From: Frateuria soli | GTDB taxonomy: Bacteria > Pseudomonadota > Gammaproteobacteria > Xanthomonadales > Rhodanobacteraceae | Reading direction: 5' to 3' | DNA length: 64,000 bases | Assembly (NCBI RefSeq): GCF_021117385.1 | Contig: NZ_CP088252.1 | Span: 2,728,001-2,792,000 of the forward strand | Shown here: piece after piece, positions 42,924 to 52,773 of the stretch | Position numbering within the stretch: position 1 is the first letter of the stretch | How the letters are laid out: the number at the start of each line of letters is the position of its first letter | Translations under genes and position numbers: made by a program | Notes under the pieces: generated by a model | What the model was told of the DNA's origin: nothing | Databases searched by the model: none | The model's input: only the letters and a program-made list of their open reading frames with translations

Positions 42924-43661
42924 CTACCCGCACTTCGAATACCCACAATTCAAACAAGTCTGGCACCCATCCATCAGCACCAGCGCCTGCGTATTGCACT
43001 TCGCACACAAGGTCGCCCCCGGCGGAAACCCGCTGGCATTGCTCTCGCTGCTGGACGCCGCCACCTCAGCCGCCTTCTTCCCCGCCGCAGCCGCCTCATA
43101 CGCCGCCCGCTTCTCGGCCACCAGCTTCTTCTGCGCCTCATCCATCTCCGGATCATGGATCAGCCCGATGTTCTTCATATGCTGCTCGATCACCGCCCCG
43201 ATCTCGGCCACGATGCTCGGCATGTAGACGCCACCGGCCTTGAAGTACCCACCGCGCGGGTCGAATACGGCCTTGAGCTCCTCCACGATGAACGTCACAT
43301 CCCCGCCCTTGCGGAACACGGCGGAGAGAATGCGGGTGAGCGCGACGATCCACTGGAAGTGGTCCATGTTCTTCGAGTTGATGAAGATCTCGAAGGGGCG
43401 GCGCTGTTCGTGCGGCGTGCCCTGGTTGAGCACGATGTCGTTGATGGTGACGTACAGCGCGTGCTCGAACAGCGGCGACTTGATCTTGAAGGTGGAGCCG
43501 ACCAGCGCCTCGGGGCGCTCGACGCTCTCGTGCATCTGGATGATTTCGGCCTGGCGCGGCTCGGCAGCCGTCTTCTCGGCCGGGGCGGCGGCCGGGGCGG
43601 CCTTGTCTTCGGGCTTGACGACCTGGTAGCCCTTGATCTTCTTTTCGATCTTGATCGTCAT
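42924..43661 (-). CDS. nrdJb: NrdJb: TSCPD / C-terminal redox subunit of B12-dependent ribonucleotide reductase
   Basis: 245 residues. An Ala/Pro-rich linker (about 18-36) is followed by the TSCPD-type domain (about 50-170: NDIVLNQGTPHEQRRPFEIFINSKN, LTRILSAVFRKGGD). The C-terminal zinc-ribbon/redox tail is CAKCNTQALVLMDGCQTCLNCGYSKCG. In single-chain NrdJ this tail re-reduces the active site. The separate form is known from Pseudomonas (NrdJa/NrdJb), where both chains are needed. It is downstream of nrdJ, separated by the histone-like gene. Confidence 0.87.
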   Translation of the reverse strand: MTIKIEKKIKGYQVVKPEDKAAPAAAPAEKTAAEPRQAEIIQMHESVERPEALVGSTFKIKSPLFEHALYVTINDIVLNQGTPHEQRRPFEIFINSKNMDHFQWIVALTRILSAVFRKGGDVTFIVEELKAVFDPRGGYFKAGGVYMPSIVAEIGAVIEQHMKNIGLIHDPEMDEAQKKLVAEKRAAYEAAAAGKKAAEVAASSSESNASGFPPGATLCAKCNTQALVLMDGCQTCLNCGYSKCG

Positions 43662-43916
43662 GGGTTCGGTTCTCTTGTCTGGCGGGGCGTCGACGGGCGA
43701 CGGCCGGTGGTTGGGCGAGGCTCTTGGGGCTCGCAGAAGGGGGAATCCATCTGGGGCGGCCTGGAAGGCCTGGCGGGCAAATGGATTTCCGCTTGTGCGC
43801 GATGGCGGCGGTGCCGGCTTCCGGTTCGCGGTCCCTGGCGGGAGGGCGGTGCGCGCGGCGTTCCGGTGTTGCGGAAGACTCCGGTCCGGGCGAACCCGGA
43901 CCGGAGACGGTACGGC

Positions 43917-44501
43917 TTACTTGCGGCGGGCAGCCTTCTTCGGCGCCGCCTTCTTGCTGGCAGTGGACCGCTTGACCGTCGACTTGGCGACGGCCTTCTT
44001 GCTGGCGGACTTCTTCCCTGCCGCCTTCCTGGGAGCGGCCTTCTTCATGGCCGTCTTCTTGCTGCTGACCTTCTTGGCCGGGGCCTTCTTGGCGACGGAC
44101 TTCTTCGCAGCGCCCTTCTTGGCAGCAGCCTTCTTCGGCGCGGCCTTCTTGGCGACAGCTTTCTTCGGAGCGGCCTTCTTGGCCGCGGCCTTCTTCGGAG
44201 CGGCCTTCTTGGCCGCGGCCTTCTTCGGCGCAGCCTTCTTGGCGGCGGCCTTCTTCGGCGCAGCCTTCTTGGCGGCAGCCTTCTTCGGCGCAGCCTTCTT
44301 GGCGGCGGCCTTCTTCGGAGCCGCCTTCTTGGCGGCAGCCTTCTTCGGGGCGGCCTTCTTTGCAGCAGCCTTCTTCGGAGCCGCCTTCCTGGCCGGCGCC
44401 GGGGTCTGCGGAGCAGGCGCGCCCATCGGCGCAGCGGCCGGTGCGTCACCCGTGGACGGCATGGAACTGTTCGGCGCCTGGTTTTCGGTATCGATGGACA
44501 T
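43917..44501 (-). CDS. Histone H1-like Lys/Ala-rich DNA-binding protein
   Basis: 194 residues. The N-terminus is short and acidic to neutral ([19 protein letters not shown]...APARKAA), then about 150 residues are almost entirely K, A and P in the repeat [18 protein letters not shown], like eukaryotic H1 tails, AlgP/AlgR3 and HctB. It should bind and condense DNA without sequence preference. The DNA is a tandem array of near-identical units of 15 and 30 bp (about 44100-44390), so length variation by slippage is expected. It sits between the two nrdJ parts. Confidence 0.9.
   Translation of the reverse strand: MSIDTENQAPNSSMPSTGDAPAAAPMGAPAPQTPAPARKAAPKKAAAKKAAPKKAAAKKAAPKKAAAKKAAPKKAAAKKAAPKKAAAKKAAPKKAAAKKAAPKKAAAKKAAPKKAVAKKAAPKKAAAKKGAAKKSVAKKAPAKKVSSKKTAMKKAAPRKAAGKKSASKKAVAKSTVKRSTASKKAAPKKAARRK
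44090..44395. repeat. Intragenic 30-bp tandem repeats
   Basis: Units of the form GCCTTCTTCGGCGCA + GCCTTCTTGGCGGCG repeat about ten times with small changes within the H1-like gene. The repeats are in frame, so copy number changes alter protein length by 10 residues. Confidence 0.85.
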
Positions 44502-44548
44502 AAAGGTCTTCCCCTCCGACTCTGGTTTTGTGTGGGACCCGCTGTTGG

Positions 44549-46699
44549 CTAGAACTTGCCGTAATAGCCTTCCTTCAGGGCATCGAACAGGTTGGCGGCG
44601 GTGTGCATTTCGCCGTCGTATTCCACCTGCTCGTTGCCCTTCAGTTCGATAACGCTACCGTCTTCCAATTCGAAGCGGTAGAGGGTGCTTTCCAGGTCGG
44701 CTTCCTTCACCAGCACGCCCTGGAAGGCGGCGGGGTTGAAGCGGAAGGTGGTGCATCCCTTCAGGCCCTGCTTGTAGGCATAGAAGTAGATGTCCTTGAA
44801 GTCTTCGTACGGGTAGTCGGTGGGCACGTTGGCGGTCTTGGAAATGGACGAGTCGATCCACTTCTGCGAGGCGGCCTGGATGTCCACGTGCTCCTTCGGG
44901 CTGATGTCGTCGGCGGCCACGAAGTAGTCCGGCAGCTTGTTGGCCGGCTCGTCGGTAGAGACCTTGGCCTCGGCGTTGATGAGGGCGCGGTAGGCGAGCA
45001 GCTCGTAGCTGAGCACCTCGACCTTTTCCTTGGACTTCTTGCCCTCGCGGATCACGTTGCGCGAGTAGCTGTGCGCGAAGCTCGGCTCGATGCCGTTGCT
45101 GGCGTTGTTGGCCAGCGACAGCGAGATCGTGCCGGTGGGCGCGATCGAGCTGTGGTGGGTGAAGCGCGCGCCGGTTTCGGCGAGCTGCTCGACCAGGTTG
45201 GGGGCGACGCTGGCGATGCGCTGCATGTAGCGGCTGTACTTCGCGTGCAGCACGCTGCCGCGGATGGTGTCGCCGACCTGCCAGCCGTCCTTGGCCATCT
45301 CCGGGCGCTTGCGCAGCATGTCGCCGGTGACGGTGTAGTCCTTCGCCAGCACCGGGGCCGGGCCCTTTTCCTTGGCCAGGTCGAGCGCCACTTCCCAGCC
45401 GGCCACGGCCATCTCGCGCGAGACGTCCTCGGTGAAGCCGACCGCGTCGGCCGAGCCGTAGCGCATCTTGAGCATGGTCAGCGTGCTGCCCAGCCCCAGG
45501 AAGCCCATGCCGTGGCGGCGCTTGGACATGATCTCGTTGCGCTGCTGCTCCAGCGGCAGGCCGTTGATCTCCACCACGTTGTCGAGCATGCGGGTGAACA
45601 CCTTGACCACTTCGCGGTATTCGTCCCAGTCGAAGCGGGCCTTCGGGCCGAACGGGTCGCGCACGAAGGTGGTCAGGTTGATCGAACCGAGCAGGCAGGA
45701 GCCGTACGGCGGCAGCGGCTGCTCGCCGCAGGGGTTGGTGGCGCGGATGTGCTCGCACCACCAATTGTTGTTCATCTCGTTGACCTTGTCGATCAGGATG
45801 AACCCGGGCTCGGCGTAGTCGTACGTCGAGACCATGATCATGTCCCACAGGTGCCGCGCGCGGATGTGGCCGTAGATCTTGCAGGCGACCAGGCCGTCCG
45901 GGCGGTCGACGTAGTTCTCGTGGGTGGGCCACTCGCGCCAGACCACCTTGGTCGGGTCGGTGAGGTCCAGCTCGTCCTGCTCCTTGACGTGCACCGGGAA
46001 CACCAGCGGCCAGTCCTGGTCGTGCTCGACCGCCTGCATGAAGGCGTCGGTGATCAGCAGGCTCAGGTTGAACTGGCGCAGCCGGCCGTCCTCGCGCTTG
46101 GCGCGGATGAATTCCTTGGCGTCCGGATGGGAAATATCAAATGTTCCCATCTGCGCGCCGCGGCGGCCGCCGGCGCTGGAGACGGTGAAACACATCTTGT
46201 CGTAGATGTCCATGAAGGACAGCGGGCCGGAGGTGTAGGCGCCGGCGCCGGACACGTACGCGCCGCGCGGGCGCAGCGTGGAGAACTCGTAGCCGATGCC
46301 GCAGCCGGCCTTGAGGGTCAGGCCCGCCTCGTGGACCTTCTCCAGGATGTCGTCCATCGAGTCGCGGATGGTGCCCGAGACGGTGCAGTTGATCGTGCTG
46401 GTCGCCGGCTTGTGCTCGAGGGCGCCGGCGTTGGAGGTGATGCGGCCGGCCGGGATCGCGCCGCGGCGCAGCGCCCACAGGAAGCGCTCGTACCAGTGCG
46501 CGCGCAGCTCCTCGGTCGCCTCCACGGCGGCCAGGGCGCGCGCGACGCGCTGCCAGGTCTCGTCGATGGTGCCGTCCACCGGCTCGCCCGCCTTGGTGCG
46601 CAGGCGGTACTTCTTGTCCCAGATGTCGTAGGAGGCCGGCTGCAGCGGGATGGCGGCCGCATCACGGTTGGCGGCGAGTGGTGCACGCATCGTGCTCAT
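44549..46699 (-). CDS. nrdJ: Adenosylcobalamin-dependent ribonucleotide reductase, catalytic chain
   Basis: 716 residues from [15 protein letters not shown]. Class II (NrdJ) barrel: [39 protein letters not shown], the catalytic [21 protein letters not shown] near residue 320 (Asn, Cys, Glu), APTGTISL near 545 and [11 protein letters not shown] near the end. It makes deoxynucleotides from NDPs/NTPs by a B12-generated thiyl radical, with or without oxygen. The C-terminal zinc-ribbon is missing here and is encoded by nrdJb. The upstream region carries two NrdR-box-like palindromes. Longer in-frame N-termini run through those sites and are rejected. Confidence 0.93.
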   Translation of the reverse strand: MSTMRAPLAANRDAAAIPLQPASYDIWDKKYRLRTKAGEPVDGTIDETWQRVARALAAVEATEELRAHWYERFLWALRRGAIPAGRITSNAGALEHKPATSTINCTVSGTIRDSMDDILEKVHEAGLTLKAGCGIGYEFSTLRPRGAYVSGAGAYTSGPLSFMDIYDKMCFTVSSAGGRRGAQMGTFDISHPDAKEFIRAKREDGRLRQFNLSLLITDAFMQAVEHDQDWPLVFPVHVKEQDELDLTDPTKVVWREWPTHENYVDRPDGLVACKIYGHIRARHLWDMIMVSTYDYAEPGFILIDKVNEMNNNWWCEHIRATNPCGEQPLPPYGSCLLGSINLTTFVRDPFGPKARFDWDEYREVVKVFTRMLDNVVEINGLPLEQQRNEIMSKRRHGMGFLGLGSTLTMLKMRYGSADAVGFTEDVSREMAVAGWEVALDLAKEKGPAPVLAKDYTVTGDMLRKRPEMAKDGWQVGDTIRGSVLHAKYSRYMQRIASVAPNLVEQLAETGARFTHHSSIAPTGTISLSLANNASNGIEPSFAHSYSRNVIREGKKSKEKVEVLSYELLAYRALINAEAKVSTDEPANKLPDYFVAADDISPKEHVDIQAASQKWIDSSISKTANVPTDYPYEDFKDIYFYAYKQGLKGCTTFRFNPAAFQGVLVKEADLESTLYRFELEDGSVIELKGNEQVEYDGEMHTAANLFDALKEGYYGKF

Positions 46700-46854
46700 C
46701 GGATTGTCTGACCTCCGGCCTTGCGACCATCTGTTTGTTTGACCGACGCCACGCAACGCCGCAGGTTCCCGGACGATCCGGGTGTGCGGTGCGCGCGTGC
46801 GTTTTTCCTTGACGTCCCGGCCTTTCGGCGCCCTCCCCCGAGGTTGCCGCAGCG

Positions 46855-46870
46855 ACACAGCACTTGGGTG
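46855..46870. promoter_or_regulatory. NrdR box, distal (weaker) copy
   Basis: ACACAGCACTTGGGTG, a degenerate match to the ACAC-W-A-T-A-T-N-T-W-G-T-G-T type palindrome. It lies exactly 32 bp from the second site, the spacing typical of paired NrdR boxes, about 155 bp upstream of the nrdJ start. Confidence 0.6.
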
Positions 46871-46886
46871 GAAGCCGGAAGGACTC

Positions 46887-46902
46887 ACACAAGATGTTGT
46901 GG
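46887..46902. promoter_or_regulatory. NrdR box, main copy
   Basis: ACACAAGATGTTGTGG: a near-perfect palindrome (CACAA-GATG-TTGTG) that matches the NrdR consensus. NrdR is an ATP/dATP-sensing zinc-finger repressor of ribonucleotide reductase operons. It probably controls nrdJ; divergent degQ control is possible but not expected. Confidence 0.78.
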
Positions 46903-47076
46903 TGCGACCGGGCATGAACGGTATCGCTGGCCCGCGTAGGCGTCAACAGATATTTCAGTCGTCCTTGGACGACACGGATTGGCGCCGTCCGCACACCGCG
47001 TCGCCGTCACCGTGGAACCCGCACGCCCGGTTTACAGTCCCACGCTCGCCCTGTTTCCGGAGTCAAGGAGATCCGC

Positions 47077-48453
<1,377 letters not shown>

Positions 48454-49103
48454 GGCGGCGGCGGCTCCCTCTCCTCGGCGGGGAGAAGGAGCAGGCGCTA
48501 CTGCGCTCATGGATGGAGACAATAGCGTGCCTCCCGCTCTGCTCCCTCTCCCCTGCGGGGAGAGGTCGGGGTGAGGGGGCGCTCTTGCGTAACAGGTTGC
48601 TGATACGCATCGGAGCTCTTTGATCCGGCCCGGCGACAACATCCCGCGAGCCCCGGCCCCTCACCCCGGCCCTCTCCCCGGCGGGGAGAGGGAGCAAAGC
48701 GCTGCTGCGCTGATGGGTGGAAACAATCAATAGCGTGTGCCTCCCGCCTGCTCCCTGTCCCCTGCGGGGAGAGGGTTGGGGTGAGGGGGCGCTCTTGCGC
48801 AACAGGTTGCTGATACGCATCGGAGCTCTTTGATCCGGCCCGGCGACAACCTCCCCGCGAGCCCCGGCCCCTCACCCCAGCCCCCGCCCCCGCAGGGGAG
48901 CGGGGGCAAAGCGCTGCTCCGCCCGATGGATCGTGCCAGTGGCGGGCGTCAGGCCCCTACTCCGCCTTTGCTTAACGCCAACCTGTGACCACGCTTGATG
49001 TTTGGCGACGGGACCGATGAAATACCGGACTCCCATCACTGCGCGCATGCCGCCTTCACGGCACGCTCACGCCATCCATCGAAGCCGTAGGTCGTCCCAA
49101 GTC
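48454..49103. other. Intergenic region occupied by tandem repeats
   Basis: About 650 bases with no gene. Most is the 210-bp tandem block described separately; the rest (48930-49103) is plain and contains the promoter side of the PstS-like/LysM gene. Open frames here are repeat-derived. Confidence 0.7.
48470..48925. repeat. About 210-bp direct tandem repeat, two copies plus partials
   Basis: GCTCCCTCTCCCCTGCGGGG starts copy one at 48541; the equivalent starts copy two at 48750. GTGAGGGGGCGCTCTTGCG is at 48571 and again at 48781, a period of 210. Each unit carries a CTCTCCCC/GGGGAGAG palindrome, a CGATACGCATC-like segment and CGGCCCGGCGACAAC. A partial unit precedes (48471-48540) and another follows (to 48925). 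It is a REP-like cluster, typical of extragenic repeats rather than coding DNA. Confidence 0.88.
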
Positions 49104-50408
49104 ATGCCCGTCTCCGTCGCTCGCCTGTCCGTCGCCGCCCTGCTGGGCGCCTGTCTCACCACGGTCGCCCTTGCCGCCGGCCCCTCCCTGACCCTGCGCG
49201 GCGACGTGGCCACCACGCGCGGCCTGGTGCAGGACCTGGCCGCCGCCTGGACCAGGAGCGGCCACGGCAAGGTCGACGTGCAGCCGTTCAATACCGCCTC
49301 GGGCCTGGATGCGCTGCGCAGCGGCAGCGCCGACATCGCCGGCAGCGCGCGCCCGGGCAACGGCAGCGCGCAGGAATCCGGGCTGGTGTTCACGCCGGTG
49401 GCGTGGGACGGCCTGGTGATGATCACCCACCCGAGCAACCCGGTCAGCAACCTCAGCCTCAAGCAGCTGCACGACATCTACTACGGCAAGATCACCAACT
49501 GGGCCGAGGTCGGCGGCCGCAGCGCGCCGATGCACGTGTACGCGGTGGCCAGCCCCGGCGACGGCATCGAGTTCAGCCTGCGCAAGCTCCTCTTCGGCCG
49601 CGGCAACCAGCCGGTGGCGGCGCCGCGCCTGTACGTCAACACCGCCAAGCTGGAAGAGGCGGTGACGCTCGACCCGAAGGCGATCGGCGTGACCACGCTC
49701 TCGCGCGTGGCCGACAACCACAAGATCAAGATGATCCGCATCGACGGCACCGCGCCCAGCGTGGCCACCGTCGCCAGCGGCAGCTACAAGCTCTATTCCC
49801 CGCTCTACCTGGTGACCAACCCGAACAGCCCCCACGCCGCCGAGGCGCAGGCGTTCGTCGAGTTCGCCAGGGGCGACAAGGCCGCCGCGGTGGTGCGTCG
49901 CGACGACGCGGTGCCCTACGCTGCCGGCAGCGCGCTGGCCGCGGCCGATGCCTCGCGCCGCGCGCAGATCCTCGCCGCGGTGGGCGCACGCGCCGTGCCG
50001 CAGCAGCCGTCGGCGCCGAGCGCCGCGCCGCCGGTCGCCGCGCCGGGCGCCACCTATGCCTCGCGTGCCGCCATCGCGCCGACCTCCGAGCGCACGGCCG
50101 AGGCCAAGCGCGCGCTGGAAGATCGCCGCGCCAAGGCCGCGGAGAAAGCCAGCCTGAAGGGCGTCCGCGGCGAAGCCACCACGATCGCCGCCGCCGCCTC
50201 GCGCGGCCCGGCGTTCGCCAAGGTCACCGCCAGCGTCACGGTCAAGGCCACCGCCGCCAAGCCGCGCACCTACAAGGTCGCCAAGGGCGACACGCTGTCC
50301 TCGATCGCCCACGCGCATGCGGTCGACATCGCGGACCTGCGGAGCTGGAACCACCTGAAGGGCAACGAGCTGAAGGCCGGCCAGGTGCTGAGCCTGGGCG
50401 AGCGCTGA
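49104..50408 (+). CDS. PstS-like substrate-binding protein fused to LysM
   Basis: 434 residues from MPVSVARLSVAALLGACLTT (Sec signal). Residues about 28-285 look like a phosphate-type periplasmic binding domain: LRGDVATTRGLVQDLAAAWT, GLDALRSGSADIAGSARPG, VAWDGLVMITHPSNPVSNLSLKQLHDIYYGKITNWAEVGG and KAIGVTTLSRV. A low-complexity Ala/Arg linker (about 285-385) leads to a C-terminal LysM (about 388-434, YKVAKGDTLSSIAHAHAVDIADLRSWN). LysM binds peptidoglycan, so the protein is probably wall-anchored. No pst permease is adjacent; the ligand is unknown. Confidence 0.82.
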   Translation: MPVSVARLSVAALLGACLTTVALAAGPSLTLRGDVATTRGLVQDLAAAWTRSGHGKVDVQPFNTASGLDALRSGSADIAGSARPGNGSAQESGLVFTPVAWDGLVMITHPSNPVSNLSLKQLHDIYYGKITNWAEVGGRSAPMHVYAVASPGDGIEFSLRKLLFGRGNQPVAAPRLYVNTAKLEEAVTLDPKAIGVTTLSRVADNHKIKMIRIDGTAPSVATVASGSYKLYSPLYLVTNPNSPHAAEAQAFVEFARGDKAAAVVRRDDAVPYAAGSALAAADASRRAQILAAVGARAVPQQPSAPSAAPPVAAPGATYASRAAIAPTSERTAEAKRALEDRRAKAAEKASLKGVRGEATTIAAAASRGPAFAKVTASVTVKATAAKPRTYKVAKGDTLSSIAHAHAVDIADLRSWNHLKGNELKAGQVLSLGER

Positions 50409-50422
50409 TTCCGGGTGCGCGC

Positions 50423-51121
50423 ATGCGCATCCACGCGCTGACGCTGGACCTGGACGACACCCTGTGGCCGGTGCTGCCGGCCCTGGAATGCGCCGACCGC
50501 GAACTGGATGCCTACCTGCGTACGCACCATCCGGACGTCGCCACGCGCTGGCCGATCCCGGCGATGCGCCAGTTGCGCGCGCAGGTCGCCGCCGAGCGGC
50601 TGGACCTGGCGCACGACTTCACCACCCAGCGCCACCTGACCATGCAGCGCGCCTTCGAGGCCTGCGGACTGGACGAGGTGCCGATCGAAGCGCTGTGGGA
50701 GGTCTACTACGCCGCGCGCAACCGCGTGGAACTGTTCACCGACGCGCTGCCGGCACTGGAGCGGATCACCGCGCGCTGGCCGGTGGCGAGCCTGACCAAC
50801 GGCAACGCGGACCTGGAGCGGATCGGCATCCACGCGCACTTCCATTGCCAGGTCTGCGCGCGGGACACCGGCGTGGGCAAGCCGGACGTGCGGATTTTCA
50901 AGGTCGCGGCCGACCGCCTGGGCGTGGCGCCGGAGCACATCCTGCACGTGGGCGACGACGCCGACCTGGACATGCGCGGCGCGCGCGAGGCCGGGCTGCG
51001 CACCGCGTGGATCAACCGTGAGCGCCTTCCCTGGCCGGACGGGCTCGGCGCGCCGCCGGACCTGGACCTGCCGGACATGGGCGCGCTGGCCGACTGGCTG
51101 GAGCGCAGCCAGCCCGCGTAG
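50423..51121 (+). CDS. HAD family hydrolase
   Basis: 232 residues from MRIHALTLDLDDTLWPV. Motif I is LDLDDT (Asp9, Asp11), motif II VASLTNGN, motif III GKPDVRIFK and motif IV HVGDDADLDMRGA, with the helical cap between. It resembles 2-haloacid dehalogenase/YigB-type phosphatases (FMN or pyridoxal phosphate). It begins 12 nt after the LysM gene stop, so they may be co-transcribed. Stop at 51121, followed immediately by a REP pair. Confidence 0.87.
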   Translation: MRIHALTLDLDDTLWPVLPALECADRELDAYLRTHHPDVATRWPIPAMRQLRAQVAAERLDLAHDFTTQRHLTMQRAFEACGLDEVPIEALWEVYYAARNRVELFTDALPALERITARWPVASLTNGNADLERIGIHAHFHCQVCARDTGVGKPDVRIFKVAADRLGVAPEHILHVGDDADLDMRGAREAGLRTAWINRERLPWPDGLGAPPDLDLPDMGALADWLERSQPA

Positions 51122-51191
51122 GAGCCCGCTCGCGGGCGATGCCTTTGTCGATCCGTGGCGAAGGGCATCGCCCGCGAGCGGGCTCCTACAG
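51117..51191. repeat. REP pair (inverted)
   Basis: GTAGGAGCCCGCTCGCGGGC (51118-51137) and its inverse GCCCGCGAGCGGGCTCCTAC (51170-51189) around a short spacer. It is the best-conserved member of the family seen at 184-311. It starts at the HAD stop codon and separates it from the aminopeptidase. Confidence 0.88.
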
Positions 51192-51267
51192 GGATGCGGC
51201 CGGTTTGGCATGGCCGGTCGATCGGCGCATCATGATCGACCCGCTGCAAACACGAGGCACGAACGCC

Positions 51268-52662
51268 ATGCCGGAGAGCTCCCCGTCCGCCCTGACCGAA
51301 CGCAAGACCGGCAAGGCGCAGGGCATCGCCATCGAGACCGTCGACAGTGCGCACTACAAGGGTGCGCTCAAGCGGCTGGACGCCACCCAGCGACGCTGGC
51401 TGGAGCAGACCGGCTTCGAACCCAAGCCCGGACGCTTCGCCCTGTTGCCGGACGCCAGCGGCAAGCTCGCGCGCGTGCTGGTGGCGGTCGATCCGGCCGA
51501 GCCGCTGGCCGCGCTGGCCGGGTTGCCGTTTGCGTTGCCGGCGGGCACCTACCATCTGGCCGACGAAGGCGCGCTGACCGATACGGCGCAGGCCGCGCTG
51601 GGCTGGGCGTTGGGCGCCTACCGTTTCGAGCGCTATCGCAAGGGCACGCGCGCGCCGGCCACGCTGGCTGTGCCGGCCGCGGAGCGGGCCGCGCTGGCGC
51701 CGCTCGTCGAAGCGACCGCATGCGTGCGCGACCTGGTCAATACGCCGACCGAGGACATGGGCCCGGAACAGCTGGCCGACGCGGTGAAGCGACTGGCCAG
51801 GACGCACAAGGCCAAGCTGCGCGAGTGGGTCGGCGACGCCCTGCTCGAGGCCAACTTCCCCACCATCCACGCGGTCGGCCGCGCCAGCCACCGTGCGCCG
51901 CGGCTGGTCGAGATGAGCTGGGGCAAGGCCACGGACCCGAAGCTGGTGGTGATCGGCAAGGGCGTGTGCTTCGACACCGGCGGCCTGGACATCAAGCCGT
52001 CCGACGGCATGCGCAACATGAAGAAGGACATGGGTGGCGCCGCGCACGCGATCGCGCTGGCCGGGCTGGTGATGCAGGCGAAGCTGCCGGTGCGCCTCAC
52101 GCTGCTGGTGCCGGCGGTGGAGAACGCCATCGCCGGCAACGCGATGCGTCCGGGCGAGGTGATCACTACCCGCGCCGGCCACACGGTGGAAGTGGACAAC
52201 ACCGACGCCGAGGGCCGGCTGATCCTGTGCGACGCGATTGCCTATGGCGCCGAGCAGCAGCCGGACCTGATGCTGGACTTCGCCACCCTGACCGGGGCGG
52301 CCCGCGTGGCGCTGGGCCCGGACCTGCCGGTGCTGTTCGCCAACCAGGATGCGGCCGCCGAGCAGTTGCTTGACGCCGGCCGCGCCGTGGCCGACCCGTT
52401 GTGGCGACTGCCGCTGTGGCGGCCGTACCGCAGGATGCTCGACTCGTCGGTGGCGGACTTCGCCAACGCGGGGCCCTCGCGGCACGCCGGCGCGATCACC
52501 GCGGCGCTTTACCTGGAGCGCTTCGTGCCTGACGGCCTGCCGTGGCTGCACCTGGACACCTACGCCTGGAACGACGCCGACCGTCCCGGCCGCCCGCGCG
52601 GCGGCGAGGCGATGGGCCTGCGGGCGATGTTCGCGTTCCTGCAACAGCGCTACGCGCGCTGA
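51268..52662 (+). CDS. M17 leucyl aminopeptidase family protein
   Basis: 464 residues from MPESSPSALT, with GAGG upstream. The N-terminal domain is poorly conserved. The catalytic domain carries VVIGKGVCFDTGGLDIKP, MKKDMGGAAHAIALAG and the signature NTDAEGRLILCDA; the zinc ligands and catalytic Lys/Arg of the family fall in these motifs. A cytoplasmic dinuclear zinc exopeptidase of the PepA/PepB type. Slightly shorter N-terminus than PepA, so the 'leucyl aminopeptidase family' label is safer than pepA. Confidence 0.9.
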   Translation: MPESSPSALTERKTGKAQGIAIETVDSAHYKGALKRLDATQRRWLEQTGFEPKPGRFALLPDASGKLARVLVAVDPAEPLAALAGLPFALPAGTYHLADEGALTDTAQAALGWALGAYRFERYRKGTRAPATLAVPAAERAALAPLVEATACVRDLVNTPTEDMGPEQLADAVKRLARTHKAKLREWVGDALLEANFPTIHAVGRASHRAPRLVEMSWGKATDPKLVVIGKGVCFDTGGLDIKPSDGMRNMKKDMGGAAHAIALAGLVMQAKLPVRLTLLVPAVENAIAGNAMRPGEVITTRAGHTVEVDNTDAEGRLILCDAIAYGAEQQPDLMLDFATLTGAARVALGPDLPVLFANQDAAAEQLLDAGRAVADPLWRLPLWRPYRRMLDSSVADFANAGPSRHAGAITAALYLERFVPDGLPWLHLDTYAWNDADRPGRPRGGEAMGLRAMFAFLQQRYAR

Positions 52663-52773
52663 GCTGCCGCCCCACGGTCCAGCGAGGTGGGCCTGGGCCC
52701 GCCTTGCGTCGGGGCGGCCGAGTACCCCGCCGCTGGCGTGCTGGAGACCGCGTTTGTCGGCTACGCTGGGTGC

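Noticed and set aside
44090-44395. CRISPR-like array in the histone-like gene
   Set aside because: Repeats are contiguous, in frame and lack spacers; they encode the [10 protein letters not shown] pattern.
44528-46711. 727-codon plus-strand open frame opposite nrdJ
   Set aside because: Antisense shadow; nrdJ is unmistakable on the other strand.
46700-47076. Cobalamin riboswitch before nrdJ
   Set aside because: I looked for the GCCACTG-type B12 box and the multi-stem layout and did not find it; the NrdR-box-like palindromes explain regulation better.
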